Positions 35,633 through 45,055 of a stretch of DNA of 64,000 bases are shown piece by piece. The stretch lies in contig OZ123195.1 in assembly GCA_964204605.1 (NCBI GenBank), forward strand, positions 2,046,001 to 2,110,000. Direction: 5' to 3'. The notes under the pieces were generated by a model that saw nothing but the letters and a program-made list of their open reading frames with translations, was not told the origin of the DNA and made no database searches. How positions within the stretch are numbered: position 1 is the stretch's first letter; each line of letters opens with the position of its first letter. Position numbers and translations under genes: made by a program. The DNA is from UBA961 sp014191195. GTDB lineage: Bacteria > Bacteroidota > Ignavibacteria > Kapaibacteriales > UBA961.

Positions 35633-37807
35633 CTATTCTGTTTCTTCGTCTTCTATGAACTTTAGGTCTATTTGTCTTTTATCTATATTAACATTTACTA
35701 TTTCTACATACACAGGACTTCCGATACGGAATACTTGTTTGGTTCTTTTGCCTACCAATCGAAATTGTTGTTCTTCAAAATAATAATAATCATCACTTAA
35801 GTCACGGATATGTAATAATCCTTCGATATTAAGGCTAGACAACAGAACAAATAAGCCAAAACTAGTTACGCTTGTAACAGTTCCTTTGATTCTAGAGCCA
35901 AGATGTCTTTTGGCTAATTGTGCAGATGCTAATCGAGTAGAGGCTCTTTCTGCATTGACGGCTTGTCTTTCTTGTAAAGAGCAATGTGCTGAGGCATCAA
36001 TCAAATACTCATTCAAATAGCGAATTCTATTATCGCTTGGCCTTTCTGATGCATATTCTTTAAGCAGCCTATGAACCAATACATCTGGATAACGTCTAAT
36101 TGGTGAAGTGAAATGAGTATAATCAGAAAATCCCAATCCATAATGTCCAATATTTTCTTCTACATAAATGGCTTTGGCCATAGAGCGCAAAAGAAATTGA
36201 TTTATCACCATTTTTTCGGGTAAATGTGCAACATGTTCTAAAATTGTATTTAATTCACGTGAGCTTGGAACACCATTTGGAACATGTACGCCCAATGCTT
36301 TAACAAAACGTAAAACATCTTTTAATTTCATCATATCTGGTTCATCATGAACCCGATAAATAAAAGGCAATACCCCTTTTTTTAGATGTTTTTTGCTTAT
36401 ATGTTTTACATGCAAAGCAATAGTTTGATTTGCCAATAACATGCATTCTTCTACTAATGATGTAGCATCTGTTCTTGTTTTTAATACTGCAGCTATTGGA
36501 AATTTATGTTCATCTAAAGAAAACTTCGTTTCTTGAGTTACAAAGTCTACTCCACCTTTTTTATATCGTATATCTCTTAGTGTTAAAGAAAGTTTATAGA
36601 GTTCTAATACTAATTCATGATAGGGACCTTGTCCGGTATCTATAATAGATTGAGCTTCTGCATAAGTAAAACGTTTGCAACTTTTTATTACAGTTTCACT
36701 TACAGAATAATCATGTACATTTCCATGTTCATCACAATCCATAAATACGCTAAAAGCAAGTCTTACTTTATTAGGTTGCAAAGAGCATATTTCATTAGAC
36801 AAAGATTCTGGTAGCATTGGAACGACTCTATCAACAAGATATGTGCTGGTTGCCCTTCGATACGCTTCTTTATCTAATAATGATTCTTCTTTTACATATG
36901 CAGTTACATCGGCAATATGAACACCCAAACGTTTTAAGCCATTGGGTAAATCTTCTAGCGACAATGCATCATCAAAATCTCTGGCATCATCTGGATCTAT
37001 GGTTATAATTACAGATTTTCTTAAATCTAATCTATCAGAGATTTCTGATTTGCTTGGAAGTTTAGCAACTAATACAGCTTCTTGTTCAACTTCTGTAGGA
37101 AAATTCACAGGGAGATTGAATTCTTTCATTATGCCAGCAAATTCTACAGAAGGATCTCCTGATTTACCAAGAATTTCAATAACTTCAGCTTCTGGACTTT
37201 TATGTGGGTCTTCCCATTTTAAGAATTTACAGACAACTTTATCGCCGGCTTTTGCTTTTCCAATTTTTCTTGCTGGAATTAAAAAATCGACAAGATATTT
37301 TTCTTCATCAGGAATTACAAAATAAAAATCTCCATCATATTCTAATGTACCAGGAATAGGTAAATCAGATCTTTTAACGATATCAGTTACTATACCATAT
37401 GGCTTTTTATCTTTTTTTAAGGCCAATAATTTAACGCGTACAGAATCGCCATCCATTGCAGTTCCGATATGCTGGGGGCGCACATAAATAATTGGGAATT
37501 CTGCTGAATCTGTTTCTATAGTAGCCCTATTATATTCAAAACGCAAAATCCCCTTGAATGCACTGAATTCACCTAAAGGCCTCATTCCAAAGCGTCTACG
37601 AGTAGATTTAAAAATGAGTTTATTTTGGTCTAAATCATTTAATGTAACTCGTAATGCATCATATTCTTTACTATCTGAAGTTATTCCAAGTGCTTTAGAA
37701 ATTTCATTTAATTTCAGCATTGCAGGTGTATGTTCTTTTAATAAAGCTAGGATTGCTTCAGAGATTGAATCAATAGGAACGGTTTGTTTTATAGTTTTTT
37801 TTGACAT
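35633..37807 (-). CDS. rnr: Ribonuclease R
   Basis: A 724-residue 3'-5' exoribonuclease of the RNase II/R family that degrades structured RNA. In order are an N-terminal winged-helix segment, two cold-shock domains, the RNB catalytic domain with IDPDDARDFDDAL (the Asp cluster binding Mg2+), the SDYTHFTSPIRRYPDVLVHR box and a C-terminal S1 domain (RIKGTVTSVTSFGLFVLL). The length is normal. It sits between two peptidase genes, 20 nt after the DUF885 gene. Confidence 0.96.
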   Translation of the reverse strand: MSKKTIKQTVPIDSISEAILALLKEHTPAMLKLNEISKALGITSDSKEYDALRVTLNDLDQNKLIFKSTRRRFGMRPLGEFSAFKGILRFEYNRATIETDSAEFPIIYVRPQHIGTAMDGDSVRVKLLALKKDKKPYGIVTDIVKRSDLPIPGTLEYDGDFYFVIPDEEKYLVDFLIPARKIGKAKAGDKVVCKFLKWEDPHKSPEAEVIEILGKSGDPSVEFAGIMKEFNLPVNFPTEVEQEAVLVAKLPSKSEISDRLDLRKSVIITIDPDDARDFDDALSLEDLPNGLKRLGVHIADVTAYVKEESLLDKEAYRRATSTYLVDRVVPMLPESLSNEICSLQPNKVRLAFSVFMDCDEHGNVHDYSVSETVIKSCKRFTYAEAQSIIDTGQGPYHELVLELYKLSLTLRDIRYKKGGVDFVTQETKFSLDEHKFPIAAVLKTRTDATSLVEECMLLANQTIALHVKHISKKHLKKGVLPFIYRVHDEPDMMKLKDVLRFVKALGVHVPNGVPSSRELNTILEHVAHLPEKMVINQFLLRSMAKAIYVEENIGHYGLGFSDYTHFTSPIRRYPDVLVHRLLKEYASERPSDNRIRYLNEYLIDASAHCSLQERQAVNAERASTRLASAQLAKRHLGSRIKGTVTSVTSFGLFVLLSSLNIEGLLHIRDLSDDYYYFEEQQFRLVGKRTKQVFRIGSPVYVEIVNVNIDKRQIDLKFIEDEETE

Positions 37808-37827
37808 AGTTTTTTTCTGTGATTTCC

Positions 37828-39597
37828 CTAATTATTTTTTTGGGCTTTCATCCATTGATGCATATGTTGTTGTAATACATGTAAAGGTATAGCTCCGTTT
37901 TCTAATACTGCATCATGAAAATCGGATAAAGAGAATTGTGTTCCAAGTGTATCTTGTGCTTCTTTTCTTAAGGCAATAATTGCAAGTTGTCCAATCTTAT
38001 ATGCTAATGCTTGGCCAGGCCATACTATATATCTATCAATTTCAGATCTCGTATCTAATTCTGAATTTCCGGTATGTTTCATCATAAATTGAACGCCTTG
38101 TTCCCTTGTCATTTTTCCTGTATGAATTCCAGCATCAACAACAAGACGGCAAGCACGCCACATTTCAAAAGTTAAAGAACCATATTTTTGAATTGTATCT
38201 GTATACATATTCATTTCATATCCTAAACTTTCTGCATATAATGCCCATCCTTCTACAAAAGCATTATATCCCATTTGAGTTCTAACCCAAGGCATATCTG
38301 ATAATTCTTGTGCTAAGGATATCTGAAGGTGATGTCCAGGAACTGCCTCATGCAATGCAAGTGCTGTCATTGTATGTTTTGGCCTAGACGCCAGATCGTA
38401 TGTATTCACATAAAAATATCCTGGCCTTGAACGGTCTAAAGGAGCAGAATAATAATATGCTTGTGGTGCTGATGCAGCCCTATAGTTTTCCATTTCTTTT
38501 AAAGCATATTTGGCTTTAGGCAATCTGCCAAAAAGATGTATTAATTGCTTGTCTACTTTAGATAAAATTTCACGATAATCGTTAAGCATACTATCTTTAT
38601 CTGTATACTTAAAAGCAGCATTTTGCAATAAATAGGAATTAAATGCGGCTAAATCACCTGTAAAGTTTAGTTCATTTTTAACTTCTTCCATTAAAGCTGT
38701 AATTCTTTGTACCTCTTTTAATCCTAAAGAATATATCTCATCAGGATGTAATGTGGTAGTAGTTTGTTGTTTTATAGCATAAGCATATCGTTCTTTACCA
38801 TCTGGCAAGCTATAAATACCATCTGTATTTCTAGCATGTGGTAAATATTCAGTTTCTAAATATGCATACAGTTTTTTATATGCTGGAATCGTATAATTCT
38901 TTAATGCTTGAATAATCAAATCCTTTATGATGATTTGATCTTGTTTATTTACAAGCCCATCAAGAGATTTCAAAGGAATAGAAAATGGAAGACTATCAAT
39001 ATCTTGAGAAATAAAGGGTGTGATTTGTGCTAAAATCTGTTTGATAGAAAATGCTGGAGACACAAGTTTAGCTTTTATACCAAGATTCATATTTTCAATA
39101 ACTTGGTTTACTTGTATGGAAAATAGCTTAAGGGTTTGTATGTATGTATGATAATCATTGATACTTTTGAAAGGATGAGATTCTATCAATTGAGGGAAAT
39201 AAATATGAATTCCATCTTGCTGAGTTAAAGGCATATAATGCCAATTAAATTTTTGCCCTTCGATTGTTTCTTCTAATTGCTCTTTGAATAAAGTGTAAGT
39301 AAGCTTGTCTTGTCCTTTAAGGGAAGATTCATCAACAGATTGCAGAGATAGTAAAAATGTTCTTAAAGAATCATATTTAGCATGTTCGGCTTTATCAGAA
39401 AGATCGCTCAGTTTATCATTAAAGCGATAATCTCCATCATATGTAGCGCTTTCTGGATTGGTTCTTAGGTAAAACTCTTTATAGTCAGATAATATATTGT
39501 GAAATTTTTCTTTGTTTTCCATAGAATTAGCATAGCAATTCTTATTCGGTATTATCAAACCGATATAAAGAAACGCATACATAAATAGATATTTCAT
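37828..39597 (-). CDS. DUF885 family exported protein (putative metallopeptidase)
   Basis: About 589 residues. A signal peptide starts at MKYLFMYAFLYIGL (ATG at 39597; the TTG at 39627 is less likely). DUF885 hallmarks are the HEAVPGHHLQ zinc-binding-type motif near residue 430, the upstream YYSAPLDRSRPGYFYVNTYD, and the later YIVWPGQALAYKIGQ. Several members have been treated as dipeptidases or carboxypeptidases, but most, including this one, are uncharacterised. A periplasmic peptide-cleaving role fits the M61 and S9 neighbours. Confidence 0.88.
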   Translation of the reverse strand: MKYLFMYAFLYIGLIIPNKNCYANSMENKEKFHNILSDYKEFYLRTNPESATYDGDYRFNDKLSDLSDKAEHAKYDSLRTFLLSLQSVDESSLKGQDKLTYTLFKEQLEETIEGQKFNWHYMPLTQQDGIHIYFPQLIESHPFKSINDYHTYIQTLKLFSIQVNQVIENMNLGIKAKLVSPAFSIKQILAQITPFISQDIDSLPFSIPLKSLDGLVNKQDQIIIKDLIIQALKNYTIPAYKKLYAYLETEYLPHARNTDGIYSLPDGKERYAYAIKQQTTTTLHPDEIYSLGLKEVQRITALMEEVKNELNFTGDLAAFNSYLLQNAAFKYTDKDSMLNDYREILSKVDKQLIHLFGRLPKAKYALKEMENYRAASAPQAYYYSAPLDRSRPGYFYVNTYDLASRPKHTMTALALHEAVPGHHLQISLAQELSDMPWVRTQMGYNAFVEGWALYAESLGYEMNMYTDTIQKYGSLTFEMWRACRLVVDAGIHTGKMTREQGVQFMMKHTGNSELDTRSEIDRYIVWPGQALAYKIGQLAIIALRKEAQDTLGTQFSLSDFHDAVLENGAIPLHVLQQHMHQWMKAQKNN

Positions 39598-39650
39598 GGT
39601 ATCTTGATTAGAGATAATTATAAGCAATGATTACTTTTAGTAGTATATAC

Positions 39651-40634
39651 TTATAATTCTTTTAGTAACATTTGAATAATGTGAGAAGGAGAAATATTAT
39701 CTGCCTCGGCACTAAAATTTGTAACAATTCTATGACGCAGCACAGGTTCTGCAACAGCACGAATATCATCTATTTCTGGAGTAAAAGCGCCACGCATAGC
39801 TGCTCTTGTTTTAGCACCAAGCACTAAAAATTGAGATGCTCTTGGGCCGGCACCATAACTTAAGAAGTCTTTAACTGTTTTAGATTTAGTTGTTTGGGGC
39901 CTAGTAGAACGTACAAGAGATACTGCATAATTAACTACATTATCAGATACAGGAATTTTCCTTGCTATATCCTGATAAAACATAATATCTTTTGCTGATA
40001 AGATAGGATTAATAGTAGGTTGAATATCGGTTGTTGTGCTATGTACAATTGCTTGTTCTTCTTGTTCAGATGGATAATCCAACCATAAATTGAACATAAA
40101 TCTATCTAACTGAGCTTCTGGTAAAGGATAAGTACCTTCTTGTTCTATAGGATTTTGCGTTGCTAATACAAAAAATGGTTCATCTAATATATAAGTAGTG
40201 CCGGAAGCAGTAACAGAATGTTCTTGCATAGCTTCTAATAAAGCAGCTTGTGTTTTAGGTGGAGTTCTATTGATTTCATCTGCTAACACTATTTGGGCAA
40301 AAACAGGTCCTTTTACAAAACGAAACTGTTTTTGGCCAGTTACCATATTATCTTCAATAATTTCTGTACCCGTAATATCACTTGGCATTAAATCAGGTGT
40401 AAATTGAATTCGATTGAATGTTAAATTCATTGATTTAGCTAAAGTTCTAATTAATAAAGTTTTAGCTAATCCTGGAACACCAACCAATAAACAATGTCCC
40501 CTTGAAAATAAAGAAATAAGTAATTGATCTATTATATCATGCTGACCAATAATAGCTTTTCCGATTTCTTTACGAATTGAAGCAGAAGCTTCTGCTAATG
40601 AGCGGACAGCTTCCGCATCTGAAATATGTGCCAT
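39651..40634 (-). CDS. MoxR family AAA+ ATPase
   Basis: A 327-residue AAA+ ATPase with Walker A in GVPGLAKTLLIRTLAKSM, Walker B/DExx in LADEINRTPPKTQAALLEAM, sensor 1 in LATQNPIEQEGTYPLPEAQL and arginine residues in LDRF. MoxR proteins act as chaperones for maturation of protein complexes, normally next to VWA-domain (BatA/BatD) genes. None occur downstream here; RNase R and peptidase genes follow instead. A candidate promoter element lies at 40717-40731, about 85 nt upstream. Confidence 0.93.
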   Translation of the reverse strand: MAHISDAEAVRSLAEASASIRKEIGKAIIGQHDIIDQLLISLFSRGHCLLVGVPGLAKTLLIRTLAKSMNLTFNRIQFTPDLMPSDITGTEIIEDNMVTGQKQFRFVKGPVFAQIVLADEINRTPPKTQAALLEAMQEHSVTASGTTYILDEPFFVLATQNPIEQEGTYPLPEAQLDRFMFNLWLDYPSEQEEQAIVHSTTTDIQPTINPILSAKDIMFYQDIARKIPVSDNVVNYAVSLVRSTRPQTTKSKTVKDFLSYGAGPRASQFLVLGAKTRAAMRGAFTPEIDDIRAVAEPVLRHRIVTNFSAEADNISPSHIIQMLLKEL

Positions 40635-40716
40635 GTAGTATAATTTTGAATTAAGAATAGTATTGATTTTTAGGACGCATTATGAGGCAATTTCTTGCTT
40701 CAAAATAAAAAAGTTC

Positions 40717-40731
40717 TCGACAACAAAAATA
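40717..40731 (-). promoter_or_regulatory. Candidate promoter element upstream of moxR
   Basis: On the minus strand the word TATTTTTGTTGTCGA begins with a match to the Bacteroidota -7 element TAnnTTTG. The identical 15-mer occurs upstream of the SDR gene (43965-43979). No clear -33 element was found at the expected distance. Confidence 0.4.
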
Positions 40732-40752
40732 CTGTGTTTAAAAGTAACATAA

Positions 40753-42237
40753 CTATAAACGTTCTATAGTAAGCATATTCGTTCTGGATCTAGCTACAAT
40801 TGGTCTACCAGAGGTTATCAAAACGGTAGAATCTTTATGAAAATACTTGTGTTTTACTAAAAATTCTTTCATTTCTTCAACAGTTTCATCTGTACCAGAT
40901 ACTTTATGGATAACTAAACCAGTAACTCCCCAAAATAAACCAACACGCCTAGCTATATGTTCAAATTCTGTCATAGCTATTATAGGTGAAATTGGCCTTT
41001 TATTTGAAATTAATAATGCTGTTTCACCTGATAAACTTAAAGTAAGAATACCTTTTATCCCTGGATCTTCTGCTATTGTAGCTGCTGCAGATGCAATAAG
41101 CAAAGCAATAGATTCTTTGCCAGAAATATATGATTCACGTCTTCTTAAACGTATGTCATCTTGTAATAAATGTTTTTCAGCTTCTTTGCAAATTGTTCGC
41201 ATATAACTAACTGTTTCTACAGGATAAGAACCAACGCTTGTTTCTGCTGAGAGCATTACTACATCTGTACCATCTAAAACTGCATTTGCTACATCGCTTG
41301 CTTCTGCTCTTGTAGGACGTGGATTATATATCATCGATTCTAGCATTTGCGTTGCAGTAATAACAGGTTTAGCATATTTATTACACATTGCAATGATTTT
41401 CTTTTGTGCTGATGGAACTTCTGCAGCTGGAATTTCTACTCCTAAATCACCACGAGCTACCATGATAGCATCTGCTTCTTTTACTATATCTTCAATATTA
41501 ACAACTGCCTCGGGCTTTTCAATTTTGGCAATAACCCATTGGCTGCCACCAGACTTTTTAATGTATTTTTTTATATTAATGATGTCTTCTGCTTTTCTAA
41601 CAAAAGATAAAGCTATATAATCTACATTATGAGCAATGGCAAATTTTACATCATCTTTATCTTTATCAGACATAGATGGTTGGCTTATATCAATATTGGG
41701 TAGATTTATTCCTTTTCGTGATTTTAACATTCCACCATTCATCACTGTCACCAAAATCAATGGATTATCTACTTTTTTAACAATAACTTGCATCAAACCA
41801 TCATCAAATAAAAGTATATCGCCAACTTTTACATCTTTTGCAATAGATGGATATTCAACGGGTATTATATTATCTGGTTTAGATGTTTTTAACTTTTTTA
41901 ATTGAGTACTGTCTGCTATATAAATATTCTTCCCTGTTTCCAATTGTATAACACTGTCTTTTAAATCTGATACTCTGATTTTTGGCCCTTGTAAATCAAC
42001 GATTATTGGCAAATAAATACCTAGTTCTTTTTCTGCTGCGCGGATATAATCGATATTTGCTTTATGCATTTCATGAGATCCATGAGACATATTAAGTCTG
42101 AATGCATTTGCACCTGCTTGAACCAATTCTATTATTTTTGGTTTAGAGGCTATAGCTGGCCCCATCGTGCATAGAATTTTGGTATAATAATGCACATAAT
42201 CATTATGGAATGAAGAATTTTTTGTCTTAAGTTTCAT
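40753..42237 (-). CDS. pyk: Pyruvate kinase
   Basis: 494 residues, catalysing phosphoenolpyruvate plus ADP to pyruvate plus ATP, the last step of glycolysis. The N-terminal TKILCTMGPA, the RLNMSHGSHE box, the active-site IAKIEKPEAV (with Lys and Glu) and MVARGDLGVEI are present, as are ITATQMLESM and the C-terminal allosteric domain. The N-terminus is about 15 residues longer than usual (MKLKTKNSSFHNDY). It is the third gene of the SDR-murQ-pyk run, 6 nt after murQ. Confidence 0.97.
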   Translation of the reverse strand: MKLKTKNSSFHNDYVHYYTKILCTMGPAIASKPKIIELVQAGANAFRLNMSHGSHEMHKANIDYIRAAEKELGIYLPIIVDLQGPKIRVSDLKDSVIQLETGKNIYIADSTQLKKLKTSKPDNIIPVEYPSIAKDVKVGDILLFDDGLMQVIVKKVDNPLILVTVMNGGMLKSRKGINLPNIDISQPSMSDKDKDDVKFAIAHNVDYIALSFVRKAEDIINIKKYIKKSGGSQWVIAKIEKPEAVVNIEDIVKEADAIMVARGDLGVEIPAAEVPSAQKKIIAMCNKYAKPVITATQMLESMIYNPRPTRAEASDVANAVLDGTDVVMLSAETSVGSYPVETVSYMRTICKEAEKHLLQDDIRLRRRESYISGKESIALLIASAAATIAEDPGIKGILTLSLSGETALLISNKRPISPIIAMTEFEHIARRVGLFWGVTGLVIHKVSGTDETVEEMKEFLVKHKYFHKDSTVLITSGRPIVARSRTNMLTIERL

Positions 42238-42243
42238 TATACT

Positions 42244-43167
42244 CTATTCATTAATTTGTAAAGCTTTTTTTATATAACCGTCTGCTTTTTCTAATAATTG
42301 TTTTGCTTTTTCAAAGGGGATATCAGTTAAACTCATGATAATCGCTGTTTTTACATGCCCACCACTTGCTTTAAGTAATTCTGATGCTTCTTCATAATTG
42401 AGTTTAGCAATTTCCATGATAATTTTCTTAGCTCTTTCCTGCAATTTCGCATTTGTGAGCTGTAAATCTACCATGATATTTCCATAACTTTTACCAAGCC
42501 TAATCATAGCAGCTGTAGTAAGCATATTAAGAATCATTTTTTGAGCGGTTCCACTTTTCATTCTTGTAGAACCTGCAATCACCTCTGGGCCAACTTGTGG
42601 TGCAATGATTGTGTCAACTTCTATATTCCACGATACAAGCTGTTCTCTATCATTGGTAGTTATTAAGATTGTATATGCTCCAATAAATTTGGCTTCTTTT
42701 AATGCTCCTCGAACAAAAGGTGTTCTTCCAGAAGCTGCAATACCACATACACAATCTTTGGCGCTAATCCCGTATTCTCTTAAAATTTCTGCACCATTTT
42801 CAAAAGAATCTTCTGCACCTTCTTGAGCAGAAAACATAGCTTGATTTCCGCCAGCTATAATGCCTTGAACCATACTTGGATGTGTTCCAAATGTAGGCGG
42901 ACATTCTGAAGCATCAACAATTCCTAATCTGCCACTTGTTCCAGCTCCGATATAGAAGAGGCGTCCACCCATTTTAAAACATTCAGTAAGTGCATCAACA
43001 GCTTGAACGATATAAGGAATTTCTTTTTCTATAGCATCGGCAACTTTTGAATCTTCATTATTTATCATAGTGATAATATCATGAGTACTCATCATGTCTA
43101 TATTACTAGATAGCTCATTAATTTGCTCTGTAGCAAGCCCAGAAATTTCCTGAAAAAGAGTTTTCAT
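42244..43167 (-). CDS. murQ: N-acetylmuramic acid 6-phosphate etherase
   Basis: A 307-residue SIS-domain lyase that removes D-lactate from MurNAc-6-phosphate to give GlcNAc-6-phosphate, a step in peptidoglycan recycling. It carries the family signatures FYIGAGTSGRLGIVDASEC, AQEGAEDS and STRMKSGTAQKMILNM, the last with the catalytic Glu region near GPEVIAGSTR. Length and motifs are typical. It is transcribed with an SDR gene (9 nt upstream) and pyk (6 nt downstream); no kinase or transporter for MurNAc is nearby. Confidence 0.96.
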   Translation of the reverse strand: MKTLFQEISGLATEQINELSSNIDMMSTHDIITMINNEDSKVADAIEKEIPYIVQAVDALTECFKMGGRLFYIGAGTSGRLGIVDASECPPTFGTHPSMVQGIIAGGNQAMFSAQEGAEDSFENGAEILREYGISAKDCVCGIAASGRTPFVRGALKEAKFIGAYTILITTNDREQLVSWNIEVDTIIAPQVGPEVIAGSTRMKSGTAQKMILNMLTTAAMIRLGKSYGNIMVDLQLTNAKLQERAKKIIMEIAKLNYEEASELLKASGGHVKTAIIMSLTDIPFEKAKQLLEKADGYIKKALQINE

Positions 43168-43176
43168 CTATTAGCC

Positions 43177-43941
43177 TTAATGTCTGGCAGCACCACCATC
43201 AACATTGATGGACTGTCCAGTAATAATACCAGAAGCTGGCAATGCCAAAAATGCTACCAGATTAGCTATATCTTCTGGTTCATCTGCTCTTTGAATTGCC
43301 TGTTGAGGTAAAATATGTTGTAATATAGAACTAGATAAAGTAGAATTTGCTGGCCTTTGGGTTGCGGTTAAACCAACTGTTATTGCATTTATTGTTATAC
43401 CATATACTCCAATTTCTGCTGCCAAAGACCTAGTAAATCCTATAACTCCCATTTTAGCTGCTGCATAATGAGATAAATAGGGTGTGCCAAGCCATACAGT
43501 ATTAGAAGACATCGTGATAATGCGTCCAAAACTTTGTTTTTTCATAATTGGAAGAACAGCTTGAACCGTAAGAAATAAACTTGTTAGATTAATATCAATC
43601 ATTTTTTTCCATTGATCATAACGGATTAATTCAAATGGTTCTTCTTCGTACATTCCTACATTATGAACAAGTATATCGATTGTTCCAAAATGTTGTAATG
43701 TTTGTTCTATTAAATGTTGTGTTTCTTCCGGATTAGTGCAATCAGCTTTGATATACAGTGCTTTTCCTCCAACAGCTTCAACTAAACGAACTGTTTCGGA
43801 TGCATCTTCTATATCTGCGATTACAATAATTGCTCCTTCTTCGGCAAGGCGTTCACAAAAGGCACGTCCATTGCCTAATGCTGCACCTGTAACAATTGCA
43901 ACTCGGTTTTGTAAACCATGTTCAAACTCATGTATTTTCAT
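43177..43941 (-). CDS. Short-chain dehydrogenase/reductase
   Basis: A 254-residue classical SDR. The cofactor-binding glycine motif is TGAALGNGRAF, the structural motif is LVHNVGMYEE, and the catalytic Ser-Tyr-Lys is in MSSNTVW and SHYAAAKMG. It ends with the GQSINVDGGAARH type C-terminus. The acidic residue after the second strand (IADIED) favours NAD(H). It resembles FabG-like dehydrogenases; the substrate is unknown. It is first in the run with murQ and pyk. A TAnnTTTG element lies at 43972-43979, about 30 nt upstream. Confidence 0.88.
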   Translation of the reverse strand: MKIHEFEHGLQNRVAIVTGAALGNGRAFCERLAEEGAIIVIADIEDASETVRLVEAVGGKALYIKADCTNPEETQHLIEQTLQHFGTIDILVHNVGMYEEEPFELIRYDQWKKMIDINLTSLFLTVQAVLPIMKKQSFGRIITMSSNTVWLGTPYLSHYAAAKMGVIGFTRSLAAEIGVYGITINAITVGLTATQRPANSTLSSSILQHILPQQAIQRADEPEDIANLVAFLALPASGIITGQSINVDGGAARH

Positions 43942-43964
43942 ATATGCTTATCAAAAATTAATAA

Positions 43965-43979
43965 TCGACAACAAAAATA
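43965..43979 (-). promoter_or_regulatory. Candidate promoter element upstream of the SDR-murQ-pyk run
   Basis: On the minus strand TATTTTTGTTGTCGA matches the Bacteroidota -7 consensus in its first eight bases. It is identical over 15 nt to the element upstream of moxR. It lies 24 to 38 nt before the SDR start. Confidence 0.4.
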
Positions 43980-43991
43980 AGGAATTCATAT

Positions 43992-44915
43992 TTATGCTCT
44001 GGGATGAGCATTTTTATATGCCTTTTTTAATCTGTCTACAGATATATGAGTATATACTTGTGTTGCTGATAAAGAACTATGGCCTAGCATCTCGCTTACC
44101 GAACTTATATCTGCACCTGCATCAAGTAAATGGGTGGCAAAGCTATGTCTTAATACATGTGGACTTTTCTGAGAACATTCTGTAATGCCTTTCATAGCTC
44201 GATTGATTATTGTATATACAACAGCCGGATTTAGCGGTTTTCCTTTATCACTTAAAAACATTCTATTATCTGGCTCTGCAGATTTTTCTCTTAATAATAC
44301 AGATCTTAATGCATAATAATGTTGTATTGCCTTTACAGCTTTTGATCCCATGGGGATGATTCTTTCTTTTTTTCCTTTACCAATCACTCTTATCGTAGAA
44401 CTATGAAAATCTATTGATTGTACCTTTAGATTAATCAATTCACTTACTCGTATTCCAGAACTATAGAATAATTCTGCCATGGCCGCATTCCTTGCGCCAG
44501 AGGGATTATCTATACTAAAACTTTGCATTAATAAGTCTATTTCATGCTGCTGTAAATATGAAGGTAATTTTTTTTCAGATTTAGGTATAGCAATAATAGC
44601 TGCAGGATTTCTTTCTATCCAACCTTGTTTATATGCAAATCGGAAAAATGATTTTACCGCGGCTATCTTAACTCGTAAAGATTTTTTTGCTAATCCCTTA
44701 TCATGCATATAACCTAAAAAAGGCCTTATATCATCAGGTTCTATAGCTGATAATTCTGGTAATTTACCATATTCATTCAAGAGATATTCTAAAAATTCTC
44801 CTAATGCAAAACGATATGTTTCTATCGTATAAGGGGAAAATCCACGCTGAATATCACATGCGGATAAAAATTGTTTATAAGCTTGTTGAATGTCTATAGG
44901 TAGAATTGTTTCCAT
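43992..44915 (-). CDS. Tyrosine recombinase, XerC/XerD type
   Basis: A 307-residue tyrosine recombinase with an N-terminal SAM-like DNA-binding domain and a complete catalytic set: Arg156 (SSGIR), Lys180 (IGKGKKER), His253 and Arg256 (HVLRHSFATHLL), His279 (LGHSS) and Tyr288 (TQVYTHI). Size and sequence fit the housekeeping Xer recombinases that resolve chromosome dimers at dif. I cannot tell XerC from XerD. There are no phage or transposon genes around it, so an integrase role is unlikely. Confidence 0.92.
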   Translation of the reverse strand: METILPIDIQQAYKQFLSACDIQRGFSPYTIETYRFALGEFLEYLLNEYGKLPELSAIEPDDIRPFLGYMHDKGLAKKSLRVKIAAVKSFFRFAYKQGWIERNPAAIIAIPKSEKKLPSYLQQHEIDLLMQSFSIDNPSGARNAAMAELFYSSGIRVSELINLKVQSIDFHSSTIRVIGKGKKERIIPMGSKAVKAIQHYYALRSVLLREKSAEPDNRMFLSDKGKPLNPAVVYTIINRAMKGITECSQKSPHVLRHSFATHLLDAGADISSVSEMLGHSSLSATQVYTHISVDRLKKAYKNAHPRA

Positions 44916-45055
44916 ACTTATTGTATAAGCAATTATTAAGCCTTTTTCTCTAAGCCAAAAAATGTACTTATAGTATAAAGACCATATATCCTATCATTGA
45001 CAATTGCCCTAATAATCGCATATTGCATATTGATATTGATTTAAAGAGAAAATAC

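Noticed and set aside
36617..37325. Plus-strand open frames inside the RNase R gene
   Set aside because: They are antisense shadows of a conserved catalytic domain and show no family features.
43992..44915. Tyrosine recombinase as a mobile-element integrase
   Set aside because: No phage, transposon or tRNA attachment site is near; size and motifs fit the housekeeping XerC/XerD group.
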